Positions 30,422 to 40,616 of a DNA stretch of 64,000 nucleotides are shown here, piece after piece (the stretch's first letter is position 1; every line of letters begins with the position of its first letter). Where the stretch lies: NCBI GenBank assembly GCA_029378245.1, contig JARKIF010000004.1, positions 434,001 through 498,000 on the forward strand, read 5' to 3'. Under the pieces are notes generated by a model, which worked only from the letters and a program-made list of their open reading frames with translations, had not been told where the DNA came from and did not search any database. A program made the translations under genes and the position numbers. The DNA is from Roridomyces roridus. Lineage: Eukaryota > Basidiomycota > Agaricomycetes > Agaricales > Mycenaceae.

Positions 30422-33400
30422 TCAGAAGTCGCTATCGTGCATCCGCCGGCGGCCATAGTGGTTGTGTGTCGGGGTCGGGGTCGCACTCTGTCAAAATCAG
30501 TATTAGTACTACTTTCCCAAACACAACATAAACGGAAATATGCACCACGCTCGTCTTACTACCCGAATGCGTAATCTCCGTCGACGCAGACAAGCTACTG
30601 CTAGTAGACCCAGCTCCTGGAGCCGTATACGGTGCTGCCGAGATCGGGAGCGACGGCGTCGCCTCGCACGTCGTCACATGAAGGCCAGACGTAAGCCCCG
30701 ACATCCCATCCGGTCCGAGCGGGTCGACGAAACTGGGCGGAACGCGGCCCGTGTACGCGTTGAAGTTGTATAGCCTGCTCATCAATCATTAACAGGAGTT
30801 GAAATGAATGGAATTCTGAAAACACCCGCACGGACAAACATCCACCACATCCTTCAGACTATTGGCCTCAAGGACATCCTTACCCCGCCTGGAAAGCGCG
30901 AAACTCTGCCTTCCCACGCCCATCGGCACGCTGAAGGCCTGTGCCCCCGCCGGCGCGTTGAACGTCTAGTGATGTTCAGGGCCGGGCTTGAGCCCGAAAG
31001 CCCGACCAAGCCCGGCCCGGGCTTCATCAAGCCCAGCCCGGCCCGACATCAGGCTTGACAGGGCCCAGGGCTCGGGCTTGGGAAATCTCAGGCCCGCCGA
31101 AGCCCGCCAGGCCCGGGCTTGGCTGTGTATCAGGCAGGCCGAATCACTGGTGCTCGGCAAGCTCTCCGGCGCCGGGTTATCACTTGCCGAATGTCATTTG
31201 CTGCCGAATAGGTGGGTTGACTCACCCATATTCAGAATATTCTCTGATCTGCTCCAAGATCAGGCTTCGGCTTCTGCCGGCATGACTCCGCCCACGGGAA
31301 GAGTGTATGTTTTGGCTGATTGAGCCTCTATCTTTTAATACAGGTTGAATCAGCCACAGACAATGCAAGAGATACATTTACACCCACTCTTTAAGCAAGT
31401 CTCCTAGTAGAAGAAAAAAACTTGTACCAAGCCCAGGCTCGAGCCCGGGCTTGAGGCTTGGGCCGGGCTTGATGCGGGCTAGGGCTCGGGCTCGGGAAAT
31501 GTCAAGCCTAAGCCCGCCAAAGCCCAGCCCAAGCCCGGGCTTTTAGGCCCAGCCCGGCCCTGAACATCACTATGAACGTCTGTACGTACGGTCCAGACGA
31601 GACAGTGAGTTTTCCGGGACTGGTGAGAAGCGTGACGACGAAGATGGCGTCTTGCATCTAGGTGGAGCCATTCGGGCGCTGCGGGATGTGGTAAATACAC
31701 GGGCGAACGGAGGAGAGGGAAGTAACGCATCCCCTCGAAGTAATTCCCGCTATCGTTGTTCGCGGCCCGACCCGCGGTGGTATCGGTAGCATCGCAGCTG
31801 TGCGCATCAAAATCAATTTCACTTTCCAGATAAAAGCGCACTCGAGGGTGGACAGAGTCGGGCGGTACCTAGATACTTCCGATCAGCAGACAGAATTTCA
31901 CAAGGCAGGCAGCACACCAGTAGATGATCTGGTCCTGCGTGATGAACCTATCCGGCGAGGAAGCGCCTGCTTTGTACGCCGCGATAAAGCGTTTGGCCAT
32001 GTCCAGCCAGGCCTGCAGTGTTGATAATCGGTCAGCCCATTTGATATCGGCAGCGGGGAAATTACGTCGTGGGCCTACAATATTTTAAAAGTTGAACAGA
32101 AGGGAGAGACAGAACGCACGTGTCATTGACCCATTTTGATGCACCATCGTCCTAAAGAATAAGTACGAGGATGGGGAGGATGATTAACCCCCACCGTATG
32201 CAAGCTACTCAACGATGCGACTCGCCATAATCATTCCACGTCACAATCTCCACGAATTGGGGACGGAGCGCGAGGAGGTCGGTCCACCGTTGGTACCTTA
32301 GGTACCCACATTCAAAATGAAGTATACATAAAGCAGAGCAAAGCCGCACTCACCAAAGCAAATCCCCCGGAAACACCCAATTCTTGGAATAACTCACCTC
32401 GGGTCCATAATGCGTGCTGAACCACGGCGAGGCGGGCGCCATATATGGTTTCCCATCCAACACCGCCTCGTAAGCCCGATCTCCATCAGCGACAGTCAAA
32501 TTCACAGCGGCAGTGGGAGCTTTATTCGTGCCATTGTTGGGCCACGCCATCCAGTTCGTTGATGAGGTCAAAGGCGGTGGGCGAGGAGGGCTGGAAGCTG
32601 GGCACGAACATGAGCTGGGTGCCGGCGGCGGTGCGGAGGGCGGTGACATTCAGAGCGTCACCGGCGAAGGAGGAGACAAAGGCCGCGCCGTTGATCTGTA
32701 GCTGGGCGGGACGTGATGTGTATTGGGCGAGGTGATTCCCGATTCCTGTACCGTTGCTCGGGCTCCACCCTATCTTGATCAGCAACGGTTATTCCTATTG
32801 TGGAAGGAACGCACAGTTGAAGTCGTAGCTGATGAAGACTGCACATGTTCAGTGTGAGAGATGGCTCGGAGGAGGAGCCAGTCTGACCTTTCATTCCGTT
32901 CTTCTCCGCCGACTCGTACGCATAACCAACTGGATATTCAAAGATTAAAATGAACTCCTCGGCGGGTTGTCGACATACACTGCTCGTCTCTGCGCGGTGT
33001 TAAATTCCATGAGTGAGCAAGAAAAGGGAAGACGTACGTGTATGGGTCGACTGCAGACGATTAGTGAGTCAATGTCAATGTTTTGTGCGTCGCAGGGACG
33101 AACCTCCGATGTTCAAGGCAAACGCGTCAATTCCATAACTAACGCGCAAATGAGAAACGGGGTAGAGAGAGCACGGACGACGCACGATTTAGCGCGCTTC
33201 ATGTCATCGTCGTACTAGATAACACGCGTTCGATTAGTGGGATAGCACGAAAACAGTCTGGACGCATGTCGGCCGAGCTCTTGCGATCGCTCACGATTCC
33301 AATCTAGCGCTCTATCAGTGTTGTTACGAATTTCAGACTTGCGAGGACTAACCATAAAGTGCGCAAAGACCATCCGCGGGATTGGTGCATGCTTTTGGCC

Positions 33401-33505
33401 GATCGATATGTCTGCATCGACGGAGATGTCCACGTCGGCCACTGCGCCGGAGAGCGTCGTATCCAGAACCAAGAGCGCTGCGATGAGATTCCGGTGTATC
33501 TGCAT
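30422..33505 (-). pseudogene. GH71 alpha-1,3-glucanase (mutanase), split by a hAT-like element
   Basis: GH71 enzymes hydrolyse alpha-1,3-glucan of fungal walls. ATG at 33503-33505 with a signal peptide (MQIHRNLIAALLVLDTTLSG). Many short exons follow: RMVFAHFM; YDDDMKRAKS; YGIDAFALNIG; VGYAYESAEKNGMK; VFISYDFN; FVSSFAGDALNVTALRTAAG; NWMAWPNNGTNKAP; YSKNWVFPGDLLW; LRPQFVEIVTWNDYGESH; AWLDMAKRFIAAYKAGASSP. The C-terminal domain reads QDAIFVVTLLTSPGKLTVSS, is interrupted by the 606-bp element at 30967-31572, then resumes TFNAPAGAQAFSVPMGVGRQ and ends near DVCPCGLYNFNAYTG with a Ser/Thr-rich tail. A second defect may exist near 33262, where AT replaces the expected GT of a 5' splice site after SSAD. 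The 3' end (30422 or 30432) depends on one weak intron. Confidence 0.8.
30967..31572. mobile_element. hAT-like MITE, 606 bp, inserted in a GH71 coding exon
   Basis: Both ends read TAGTGATGTTCAGGGCCGGG (perfect inverted repeat). A perfect 8-bp direct repeat TGAACGTC lies at 30959-30966 and 31573-31580. The subterminal regions are arrays of GGGC(C/T)(G/T)GGCTTG and its complement (about 30980-31120 and 31430-31560). No ORF of transposase type. Same architecture as 1642-2003 and 9728-10490 but a different hexamer in the arrays. Confidence 0.9.
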
Positions 33506-33542
33506 TGTCGGGGAAAGCAAAGAGGCAAGAGGCCTCGGATAC

Positions 33543-33551
33543 TTTTAAAAG
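33543..33551 (-). promoter_or_regulatory. TATA-like box of the GH71 gene
   Basis: CTTTTAAAAG about 40 bp upstream of the GH71 ATG. Position fits a core promoter; sequence is only TATA-like. Confidence 0.3.
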
Positions 33552-33724
33552 AAGAGCGGCGGCAGATCCAAACCTGAAACACTAGTACTCTCAGGCTCCA
33601 GTCGGTTCTCGATCGACATGGTTTTTTCTTCTGCCTAATTGAATTCAGCCCTTGGTTGTCATGCCATTTACACTAAATTGGTGAAGTCTTGGGGCCCGGC
33701 AGAGCTCTGAATCTTCGCACGGAT

Positions 33725-33756
33725 TTGAACGTTGAACGTTGAACGTTGAACGTTGA
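33725..33756. repeat. 7-bp microsatellite (GTTGAAC)n
   Basis: Four to five consecutive copies of GTTGAAC, the first and last imperfect. Confidence 0.8.
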
Positions 33757-33986
33757 GCTCCCGTTTGCTTGGTTTTTGATCCGCGGAGATGCCGAGTTTC
33801 TGTGCCAGAAAATCGTCAGATACTGGCCGACTTCAAGCTGTTGCGCGCTGTCATACCGTAGAAACCTCTGCCGGTTATCGAACACCGTAAAGTATGTCGC
33901 AGTTCAACATTTGCTACTTGCCCGACGTCGAACGCCGTCGTGGGAGGTTTTTCAGTGCTGGGTACCGACCGGGATTGGGACGGAAT

Positions 33987-34632
33987 CACTGCATTTTGCC
34001 CATTTCTAGGCAAGGGGTAATCTAGGTTCTACGAGGTTGGGTCTGGGTTTATCGGGCCTTGTGTAGGTTTATTTAGCTTGATCGGGCTTGGTCTGGAACG
34101 GGGGTTAATCTAGGTTCTACGAGGTGTCCTCGACCAACCTTGCAGAGGTTGATCTGGGTTTGTCGGGCCTTGCCTGGGCTCATCCCGCCAACGAAAATTC
34201 CCGACTTCATGACCAAGGTGTGCGCCAATCTCATTGCGCTCCAAATCTGTTGTCAGAATGACGGCCTGAGAAAAATAGAGCTTGTTCGACCAGCAGCCAC
34301 CGACGGCGGATCTCCAAAGGATCCGGCTCTCGTTGGGTGAATTTAGCTCAAGGATGGGTCCCCGTAGCTCACCAAACACCATTTAATGTGTATTTGTACA
34401 GTTTGCAACACTTCTTCCCATCGGCCAAGGCCTGGTCAATTTTATCTGGCTTGAGCAGCATTGTCTGGGTTTCTCTGGGTTCGTCTAAATCCAAGCTGAG
34501 CAAAGACAAACTCAGACAAACTCAGATGCATGTATCTAGACTATCTAGACAAGGCCAGGCAAACATCCTTGCCAAGGTGGTTTGTCTAGACATCTAGGCA
34601 AGGGGTTGCCTAGAAATAGGTAAAATGCAGTG
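33987..34632. mobile_element. hAT-like MITE, 646 bp, CACTGCATTTT ends
   Basis: Left end CACTGCATTTTGCCCATTTC; right end on the opposite strand CACTGCATTTTACCTATTTC (18 of 20). TAGGCAA follows on both sides. Flanks GACGGAAT (33979-33986) and AATGGAAT (34633-34640) match in 6 of 8 positions, the two differences being transitions, so an old 8-bp duplication is likely. Arms hold repeated TCTAGRCAAGG and GGGTTT-type motifs. No coding capacity. Confidence 0.6.
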
Positions 34633-34640
34633 AATGGAAT

Positions 34641-35375
34641 CCAAACACCATCCGACGCGTACTACTACTACTACTTGACTGCGTACGTCAAAGACCGGCC
34701 CCCGTCTGTAGGCAACGCAGATAAGTGGTGAAACTGTACCGACCATCAATATCGCGAAATATCAAGGCTTGCAAAGAAAGTTCAAGAGATCGTGATAGCT
34801 TGGGTAGCAGCCTGATAGATTCCTGATTCCGAGGTTAGGGCCAATGCAGACTCTCCTCCAGGCTGCCAGCCGGTGAATGTTCGTCTCGGTAACGCCGAGT
34901 GGTGGCAGGTGTGGTGGTCAAGAGCAGGAGAATTGCATCCGGTGCTTGGATCAAGCTGATGGCACGCCAAGCCTAGCCAAACACACGCTTTGCCAATTGC
35001 CACCATCATGCCACCATGCACTTGCCACTTGCTGGCTACCGACTCTGAACTCGTCGCTCTTGATTTCTGAATGTATCGCATTCCAATCGACGATTGGATA
35101 GATCGGGAACAGACTGCGCCATTGCCAGGTCTGAGTCTGTCAGATGTCTTTGGGATGTCTGGCCGAGAGTCGAGACTGGCCCTGCCATTGGGCAAGGATT
35201 CAAGGTTCGTGTCGGCCCGTACTTGCCCACCTTGCTATTTCTGAGCTTCTCAGATTACACGGAGAGTCAAGTGCCCTCCTTTCGAGCGCCGGCAGAATAG
35301 CGGAACGTGCTCGGTACCGTCCCGGCGTTTTTTTGGAACCCTACGTTGCTCCCCACATGACTGACACGCGGTCTG
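34641..35375. other. no gene recognised; CE16 upstream region
   Basis: Short ORFs only. The last 200 bp are presumably the CE16 promoter. CCCCAC at 35351-35356 could be a carbon-repressor (Cre1-type SYGGRG complement) site, which is weak evidence. Confidence 0.35.
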
Positions 35376-35382
35376 CATAAAA
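35376..35382 (+). promoter_or_regulatory. TATA-like box of the CE16 gene
   Basis: CATAAAA 35-41 bp upstream of the ATG at 35417. Confidence 0.4.
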
Positions 35383-35416
35383 CGACGCTCAATTGGCCAA
35401 CGTACTTAGCTCACCA

Positions 35417-36934
35417 ATGATCTCGCTCCTCTCAGTCGCTATCGTCCTGGCCGCCCTCCCCGCCGCCTTTGCACAGGTTCCAATCTACGGACAGTGCGGA
35501 GGTACAGGATTCAGTGGGCAAACAACATGTGTGGCAGGCTCTGTTTGTCTTGTCCAAAATCCCTGTGCGTGCATGCATACCATTTATTCTATACGCGCCC
35601 TCAAGGGCCACCAGTTTACAGCCAATGTGTCCCAGGATCGGCGACCCCGCCGCCGAGTAGCACGTTCACGACCCCTCCGGTCACTTCCACCGCCTCCAAG
35701 ACGACTAGTACCGGACCGGCGTCGACTCCTACCAGCGCAGTGACGTATTGGTTCCCTTTGTGCGTCTGTCCATGTCCATTATTTCAAGGAGGTGTAGGGC
35801 TGATGCTCCCACAGTGGAGACAGCTACACTACCACCGGATTTCTTACCAATGAAACTCTCCCGAGCGTTGGTAACCCCCTGGGTAACCCGCCTTTCCCCG
35901 GGTTTACGGGCGGTGGAGGTGCGTTTCTCTTCTTTCACCCAACCTCCGAATAACCCACACGAACTAGGCGAAAACTACGTCGGCTACGACACCGTAACTT
36001 ACAACGCCTCGACGATCCTGACATACAACTACGCCTACGGCGGCGCCACGATCAACTCGTCGCTCGTCGCGCCCTACCTGCCGACTGTACTTTCCCTCAT
36101 CGATCAAGTGAACGAGTTCCTCGCGGGGGCGGGGACCAAGCCTTCTTCGGCGCCGTGGACGAGTCAGAATTCATTGTTCAGCGTCTGGATCGGTGAGCGT
36201 TTGGAATTAGAAAGGGAATAGTGCTAATTAATTGGATGTAAGGGATCAACGATATCGGGAACAGCTACTATGTGAGCCAGAATCAGAGCGCGTTCGCGGA
36301 CCTCCTCTTGTCCGAATACTTTGCTCAAGTTCAAGAACTCGTGCGTCTTCTGCCTTATCCGTCTGCTCAATTTCTCCCGAACCAACTCTTTGCTTTAGTA
36401 GTAAGCCATCTTCCCTCGACTTTTTAGAACGGTTGACGAGGAAAAATAGCACGGCTGGCGCGCGCAACTTCCTTTTCATCAACGTCCCTCCCATGGACCG
36501 CTCGCCCCTCGTGCGTCTCCCCTTCTCCCTTCCTTCCTATGGATCACGATAATTCCTGCCCCAGATGATCGCAGAAGGCACAAGCGCAACCTCCCTCGAA
36601 GCAGGCATCATCACGAGCTTCAACACCAAGCTCGCTGCCAAAACCGCTGCATTCAAAGCGAGCAATAGCGGTGTGAAGACCTGGACCTGGGACGCCTGGA
36701 CCGAGTTTAGCACGATTTTGAATAGCCCGACGACCTATGGGTTCGTTGATGCTGTGAGCTTCGGGAATACGGGTGATTTCTGGGGGAACAATTATCATCC
36801 TGGACGTACGTTTATCTCCCTCCTCCTTCTGCTTTTGCCTTGGGATTGTAAATGCTGAAATTCTTGTAGCGGCGGCGCACCAGATCTTTGCCAGCAAGAT
36901 TGCAGCGCTGCTTGCTAATACGCCGTGGTTCTGA
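35417..36934 (+). CDS. secreted CE16 acetylesterase with N-terminal CBM1
   Basis: CE16 (SGNH/GDSL-type) esterases remove acetyl groups from hemicellulose or its oligomers. Nine exons (35417-35564, 35615-35759, 35815-35918, 35968-36192, 36243-36340, 36399-36400, 36450-36510, 36565-36805, 36870-36934) join exactly to 362 codons. Signal peptide [20 protein letters not shown]; cellulose-binding CBM1 ([18 protein letters not shown] ... YSQCVPG); Ser/Thr/Pro linker; then catalytic block [10 protein letters not shown] (Ser nucleophile), the Gly block [10 protein letters not shown], block [28 protein letters not shown] and block V with His in [12 protein letters not shown]-terminus ANTPWF. Exon 6 is only the dinucleotide TA and is needed to restore LYTAGARNF. 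GDSL esterases carrying CBM1 are known in wood-decay fungi. Confidence 0.88.
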
Positions 36935-38233
36935 GGAAAGAAACGGCATTCCGAATGGAAATGTGGATTGTGGGTACATACCTGTCTGGTTTCAAGTTCC
37001 TCACACCTGTTATTACAACACGGCGTTTATATGTAATCAAATTCTACGTATTGCGAATCGTAGATTCTCCGCTGAAGGCCCGACACCCGGTGCACACTGC
37101 ACACTACACCTGCGTTAATTGTGGGCGAGAAAGCTCGCGGAGATTGGTGTGTGCCAAGAGAAGTTCAAATCAGAATCTGTTGACAGTCTGAGTAAGTACG
37201 GCTGCATCTGCACTCCGCAGCTGCACTCCGCAGCAGTATTTGACGGTTTCTTGTCGTCGGATTCTGTTCTCGGTCTGCCCTGACCGTGAAATCCCACTAA
37301 AAGTATGAACAAAGGCCTAGGGTGGAGAGGCAACCGGACCGTAAGTAAGTACGCGGCGCCCATAGCTATCTAAGATACCCTTACACGCACCGCAAAAACC
37401 GTAACCGTTGCGGGTCGGGTTGAAAACCCGCGCGGGTACACTGCGGGTACTCCTGCAAACAGCTCAGAGTATACAAAAACGCTGGATTGTAGGTCTTTTT
37501 TTATGAGTACGGATAAGGCCGCAAGCGGCGAGGGCCGAACCTTTTTTGCAGATTCGTATCTTGCCGGGCGCCGAGTGCACAGCCACTAACCACGGAAAAG
37601 TTCTACTAGGCATTATAGAAAAGCGCCCATTAAGCGCCGACACAGCCACTAACCACGGGACGAGGAATTCTTATTAAGGCCAAACCTAAAGGTTCGGCAA
37701 TTAGATTGCGAACTCGGATTCTGTTATCGGTCTGCCCTGACCGTGAAATCCCAAAAGTCTGTGCACAAGAGTGAACGAGTCGATCAGGAGGTAACGTATC
37801 CACATAGCGGCGCCCATGGATACTACCCTTAGATACCCTTACCCCACTCCGCCGGTGGTGTTGATAAATCCGAATTTCGAATGGCGTTTCACGCTTAGTG
37901 AATGACATCATTGCGGCCCAGAGTCACAAAACAAAATGGTCGCCTGTTTTTGGCGACTTGGGTCCCGGGAGGTTGCTCATTTGGAGGGGCTCACGAATCT
38001 CGATACCTCCCAAGGCTACAGAACGCAAATTTGAAACACAGAACACAAACAGTGGACACGGCGAAAACTAACCGGCGCTGCCAGGTAAGGCAATCAGATC
38101 CGCAACTCGGCTGACATTTTTCTTGCCGAGCGCTGCGGAAAATTGATAACAACTCCGTGACTTCATTGACCGACCACGTTTCTTCCGTCCTCCCTCTTTC
38201 TTGCATGACCACCATCCTCCCTCTCCCTCTTGA
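36935..38233. other. repeat-bearing intergenic region
   Basis: No gene. Two direct repeats about 455 bp apart: TCGGTCTGCCCTGACCGTGA (about 37270 and 37725) together with GCGGCGCCCAT...TAGATACCCTTAC (about 37353 and 37804). CACAGCCACTAACCACGG also occurs twice (about 37578 and 37643). A CGGGTACCCG-type patch at 37410-37450 resembles the arms of the element at 1642. Likely remnants of one or more old elements. Confidence 0.5.
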
Positions 38234-40220
38234 ATGAACCTCACTGGCCTGCGTCTCACCACAACAATTCCCATCCCGTCCGACAATTCTAACCTCCCCC
38301 GGGAGGGGAGCAGGGACTCGGACTCTGTGCTTAAAAAACAATTGTACAAACTCCTGGGGGCCAAACCGTCATGGCTTTCACGGCGGCACTTGCTGGCAGT
38401 CCTCATAACTCTATGTCTCGTCGTCGGGATCCTCTTCACTCCGATTTTCATTTCTCTGCCCGGTTCGATCGGATTCGTTGGCGATGCGGAACCCCTTCCG
38501 GACATCCTTGCGACGGCGGCAGCGCCCAACGTCACGGTGGAGCAGAAAACCGAGGCGGACCTGGCCGTCGACGCTCTATACGCCCGACAATCGACGACCC
38601 TCGTGCAAGCGGCTGCGCGGTACTCTCTTCGCACGGGGCGCGACCCACCACCGAATTACGATCGGTGGTTCCAGTTTGCGCGGGATCGAAAATGTCTGGT
38701 CGACGAGTACGACCAGATTCATCGCGATTTCAAGCCGTTTTATCAGCTTGCGGAACGAAACAAAGAGTATTTTGGGAGGATCGTCAATCGGGCGGCGCGT
38801 CAGGTTCGCTCCTATCTTTTTTTTTGATTCCGTTTGTGATGTCTTTGGTTTCAGTTGATGGATACGCCGGCCGAAATTTGTCGTGTCGAAATCCGAAACG
38901 GGGAGCCTTTCTTTGCTGGGTATACAGCCTACGGCGGGACGTGGCCCGATTCATTTAGCAAGGTAACATTCGGTATATCTCCAGCTGCTCTCTCTCAAAC
39001 ACTTCGCTCAGTTCTCCGAATTCCTACCCAACACCACCTTCCTCATCAACGGCCTCGACGAACCCCGCGTGGCCTTCAACGTCCGAGCCCCACACGCTCT
39101 CGAGCGCGCTTTTTTGCTCAATGATTCTATCCCATTCCATATCGACCCCAACTCCACTGCCGATTTCTTTGCCAGACAGAGCGGGTGTAATAATATCCCG
39201 CTTGAGGAAGATGGATTTATGCAGAGTGCGAATGAGGTGCATAGTTGTGCGTGATTTGTCAAGTCTTTTCCCTTTCTTCTGTGCTCATGAGTTTTGGAAT
39301 TCAAGTCCTGATGTCGAGCGCCAAGTCGGGATTTACGACGGATCTGTACCCTATGTTGAGCATGGCTCGGATATCGCCGTGTTTCTCCGACATCTTGTAT
39401 CCCAGCGAGGTGGGTGTCCTTCGAATGATTCGGTGCAGCCGCTCATGGTCAACTCAGTATTTTTATTCCCGTTCTTGGTGGTCGGCCAAGTACTCGCACG
39501 AGGACGACATCCCCTGGTCCAACAAGACAGCCAAACTCTGTGCGTCCTCTCCTCTCTCTCTTCGTCTAACCTAATAAACAAACAGATTGGCGCGGGATGT
39601 CCACCGGCGGGATGATCCGCGGCAACAACTACCACACCTTTATGCGCTTCAAACTCGTTTCCCTCGGACGCGCCCACCCGGATCTCCTGGACGTCAAGTT
39701 CACACGATTCGCGGAGACGCTGTGCCTCGAGGAGGAGGGGTGTGACCGCGCTGCTGTCGCAGAGGCGTATAATATCACCGAGGCGCCGGAACCTCGCGAG
39801 GACGGGTATGCCTTTCGGTATGCCATGGATGTAGATGGGACGACGTTTTCGGGAAGGTTTTTGGCGTTGTTGAGGAGCGGGAGTTTGGTATTCAAGGTGC
39901 GCCGTTTCTTCTCCTCTAAATAGCGGGATTGAACAACACATTTGGAGCAGGCTACGTTATTCGAAGAATTCTTCAACGACTGGCTGCGCCCGTTCGAGCA
40001 CTACATCCCCGTCAAAGCGGACCTCTCGGACCTCGTCCAGCAGCTCAAGTGGGCGAATGAGCACCCGGACGAGGCGAGGCTCATACAACAGCGCGGGCAG
40101 GCGATGGCTCGGCGTGTGATGACGGATGATCAGAATGATTGTTATTTCGTCGCGTTGTTGTTGGAGTGGTCCAGGTTGCAGGAGGAGAGTGGCGTGCCGT
40201 TTTCATTGGACCAGGATTAA
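38234..40220 (+). CDS. GT90 (CAP10-like) glycosyltransferase
   Basis: GT90 enzymes of the CAP10 type are Golgi type II membrane transferases; cryptococcal members add xylose to polysaccharides or glycolipids. Seven exons (38234-38803, 38855-38962, 39012-39246, 39306-39409, 39458-39539, 39586-39896, 39951-40220) join to 559 codons. A single membrane anchor (HLLAVLITLCLVVGILFTPI) follows a short basic N-terminus. Landmarks: NYDRWFQFARDRKC, FLINGLDEPRVAFN, SGFTTDLYPMLSMARISPCF, the core KLYWRGMSTGG, FMRFKLVSLG, MDVDGTTFSGRFLALLRSGS, FKATLFEEFF and HYIPVKADLSDL. These match the order in the CAP10 domain. The acceptor sugar cannot be predicted. Intact; no close paralog in the window. Confidence 0.88.
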
Positions 40221-40616
40221 TATTTATTAATTATTGTAGCATAGACTAGAAAGCTGGGCTGCCGAGTGAAGCCTGAATCACTTTGTTCGCGGATCGCTCT
40301 ACTTGCCTCGACGAAGAAAGTGAGAGGGCAAATCGAGGGAGGATCACCGGCTGACAGGTGAGTAGATCGAAAAATTCAAGGGCTCACACAGGCGAATGTC
40401 CGTAGGCGCGTTGAAAGTGCGCGTTCCTCTTGATCAAGAAAGACTTCGATGCCGCGGCAAATCGATCACCCCGTGACCGTGTCATTGTTTGGTTGTTGCT
40501 ATGATGATGACGCTTCTTGCTTTCGACCATCACGTCGCTGAAGCTGGCTGAGGAGCGCAGAGTGGTGAGCTTGGCACCACGAGTACTTCTCACTACATCT
40601 AACACCGCGAAGCTCC
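40221..40616. other. intergenic, F3 promoter
   Basis: Contains GTGACCGTGTCATTG and CTTTCGACCATCACGTCGCTGA (about 40520-40545), closely similar to sequence upstream of F4. Confidence 0.45.

Noticed and set aside
30967..31572. First read as a Tc1/mariner MITE with TA duplication
   Set aside because: The flanking repeat is longer: TGAACGTC lies outside the TA on both sides, and frame restoration requires removal of the 8-bp unit, so the TA belongs to the element ends.
35417..36934. First read as a GH6 cellobiohydrolase because of the N-terminal CBM1
   Set aside because: After splicing the catalytic part has [18 protein letters not shown] and NYHPG, which are SGNH/CE16 blocks, not GH6.
38068..38634. 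188-aa minus-strand ORF
   Set aside because: Overlaps the first exon of the GT90 gene on the opposite strand; low-complexity Arg/Ser content.
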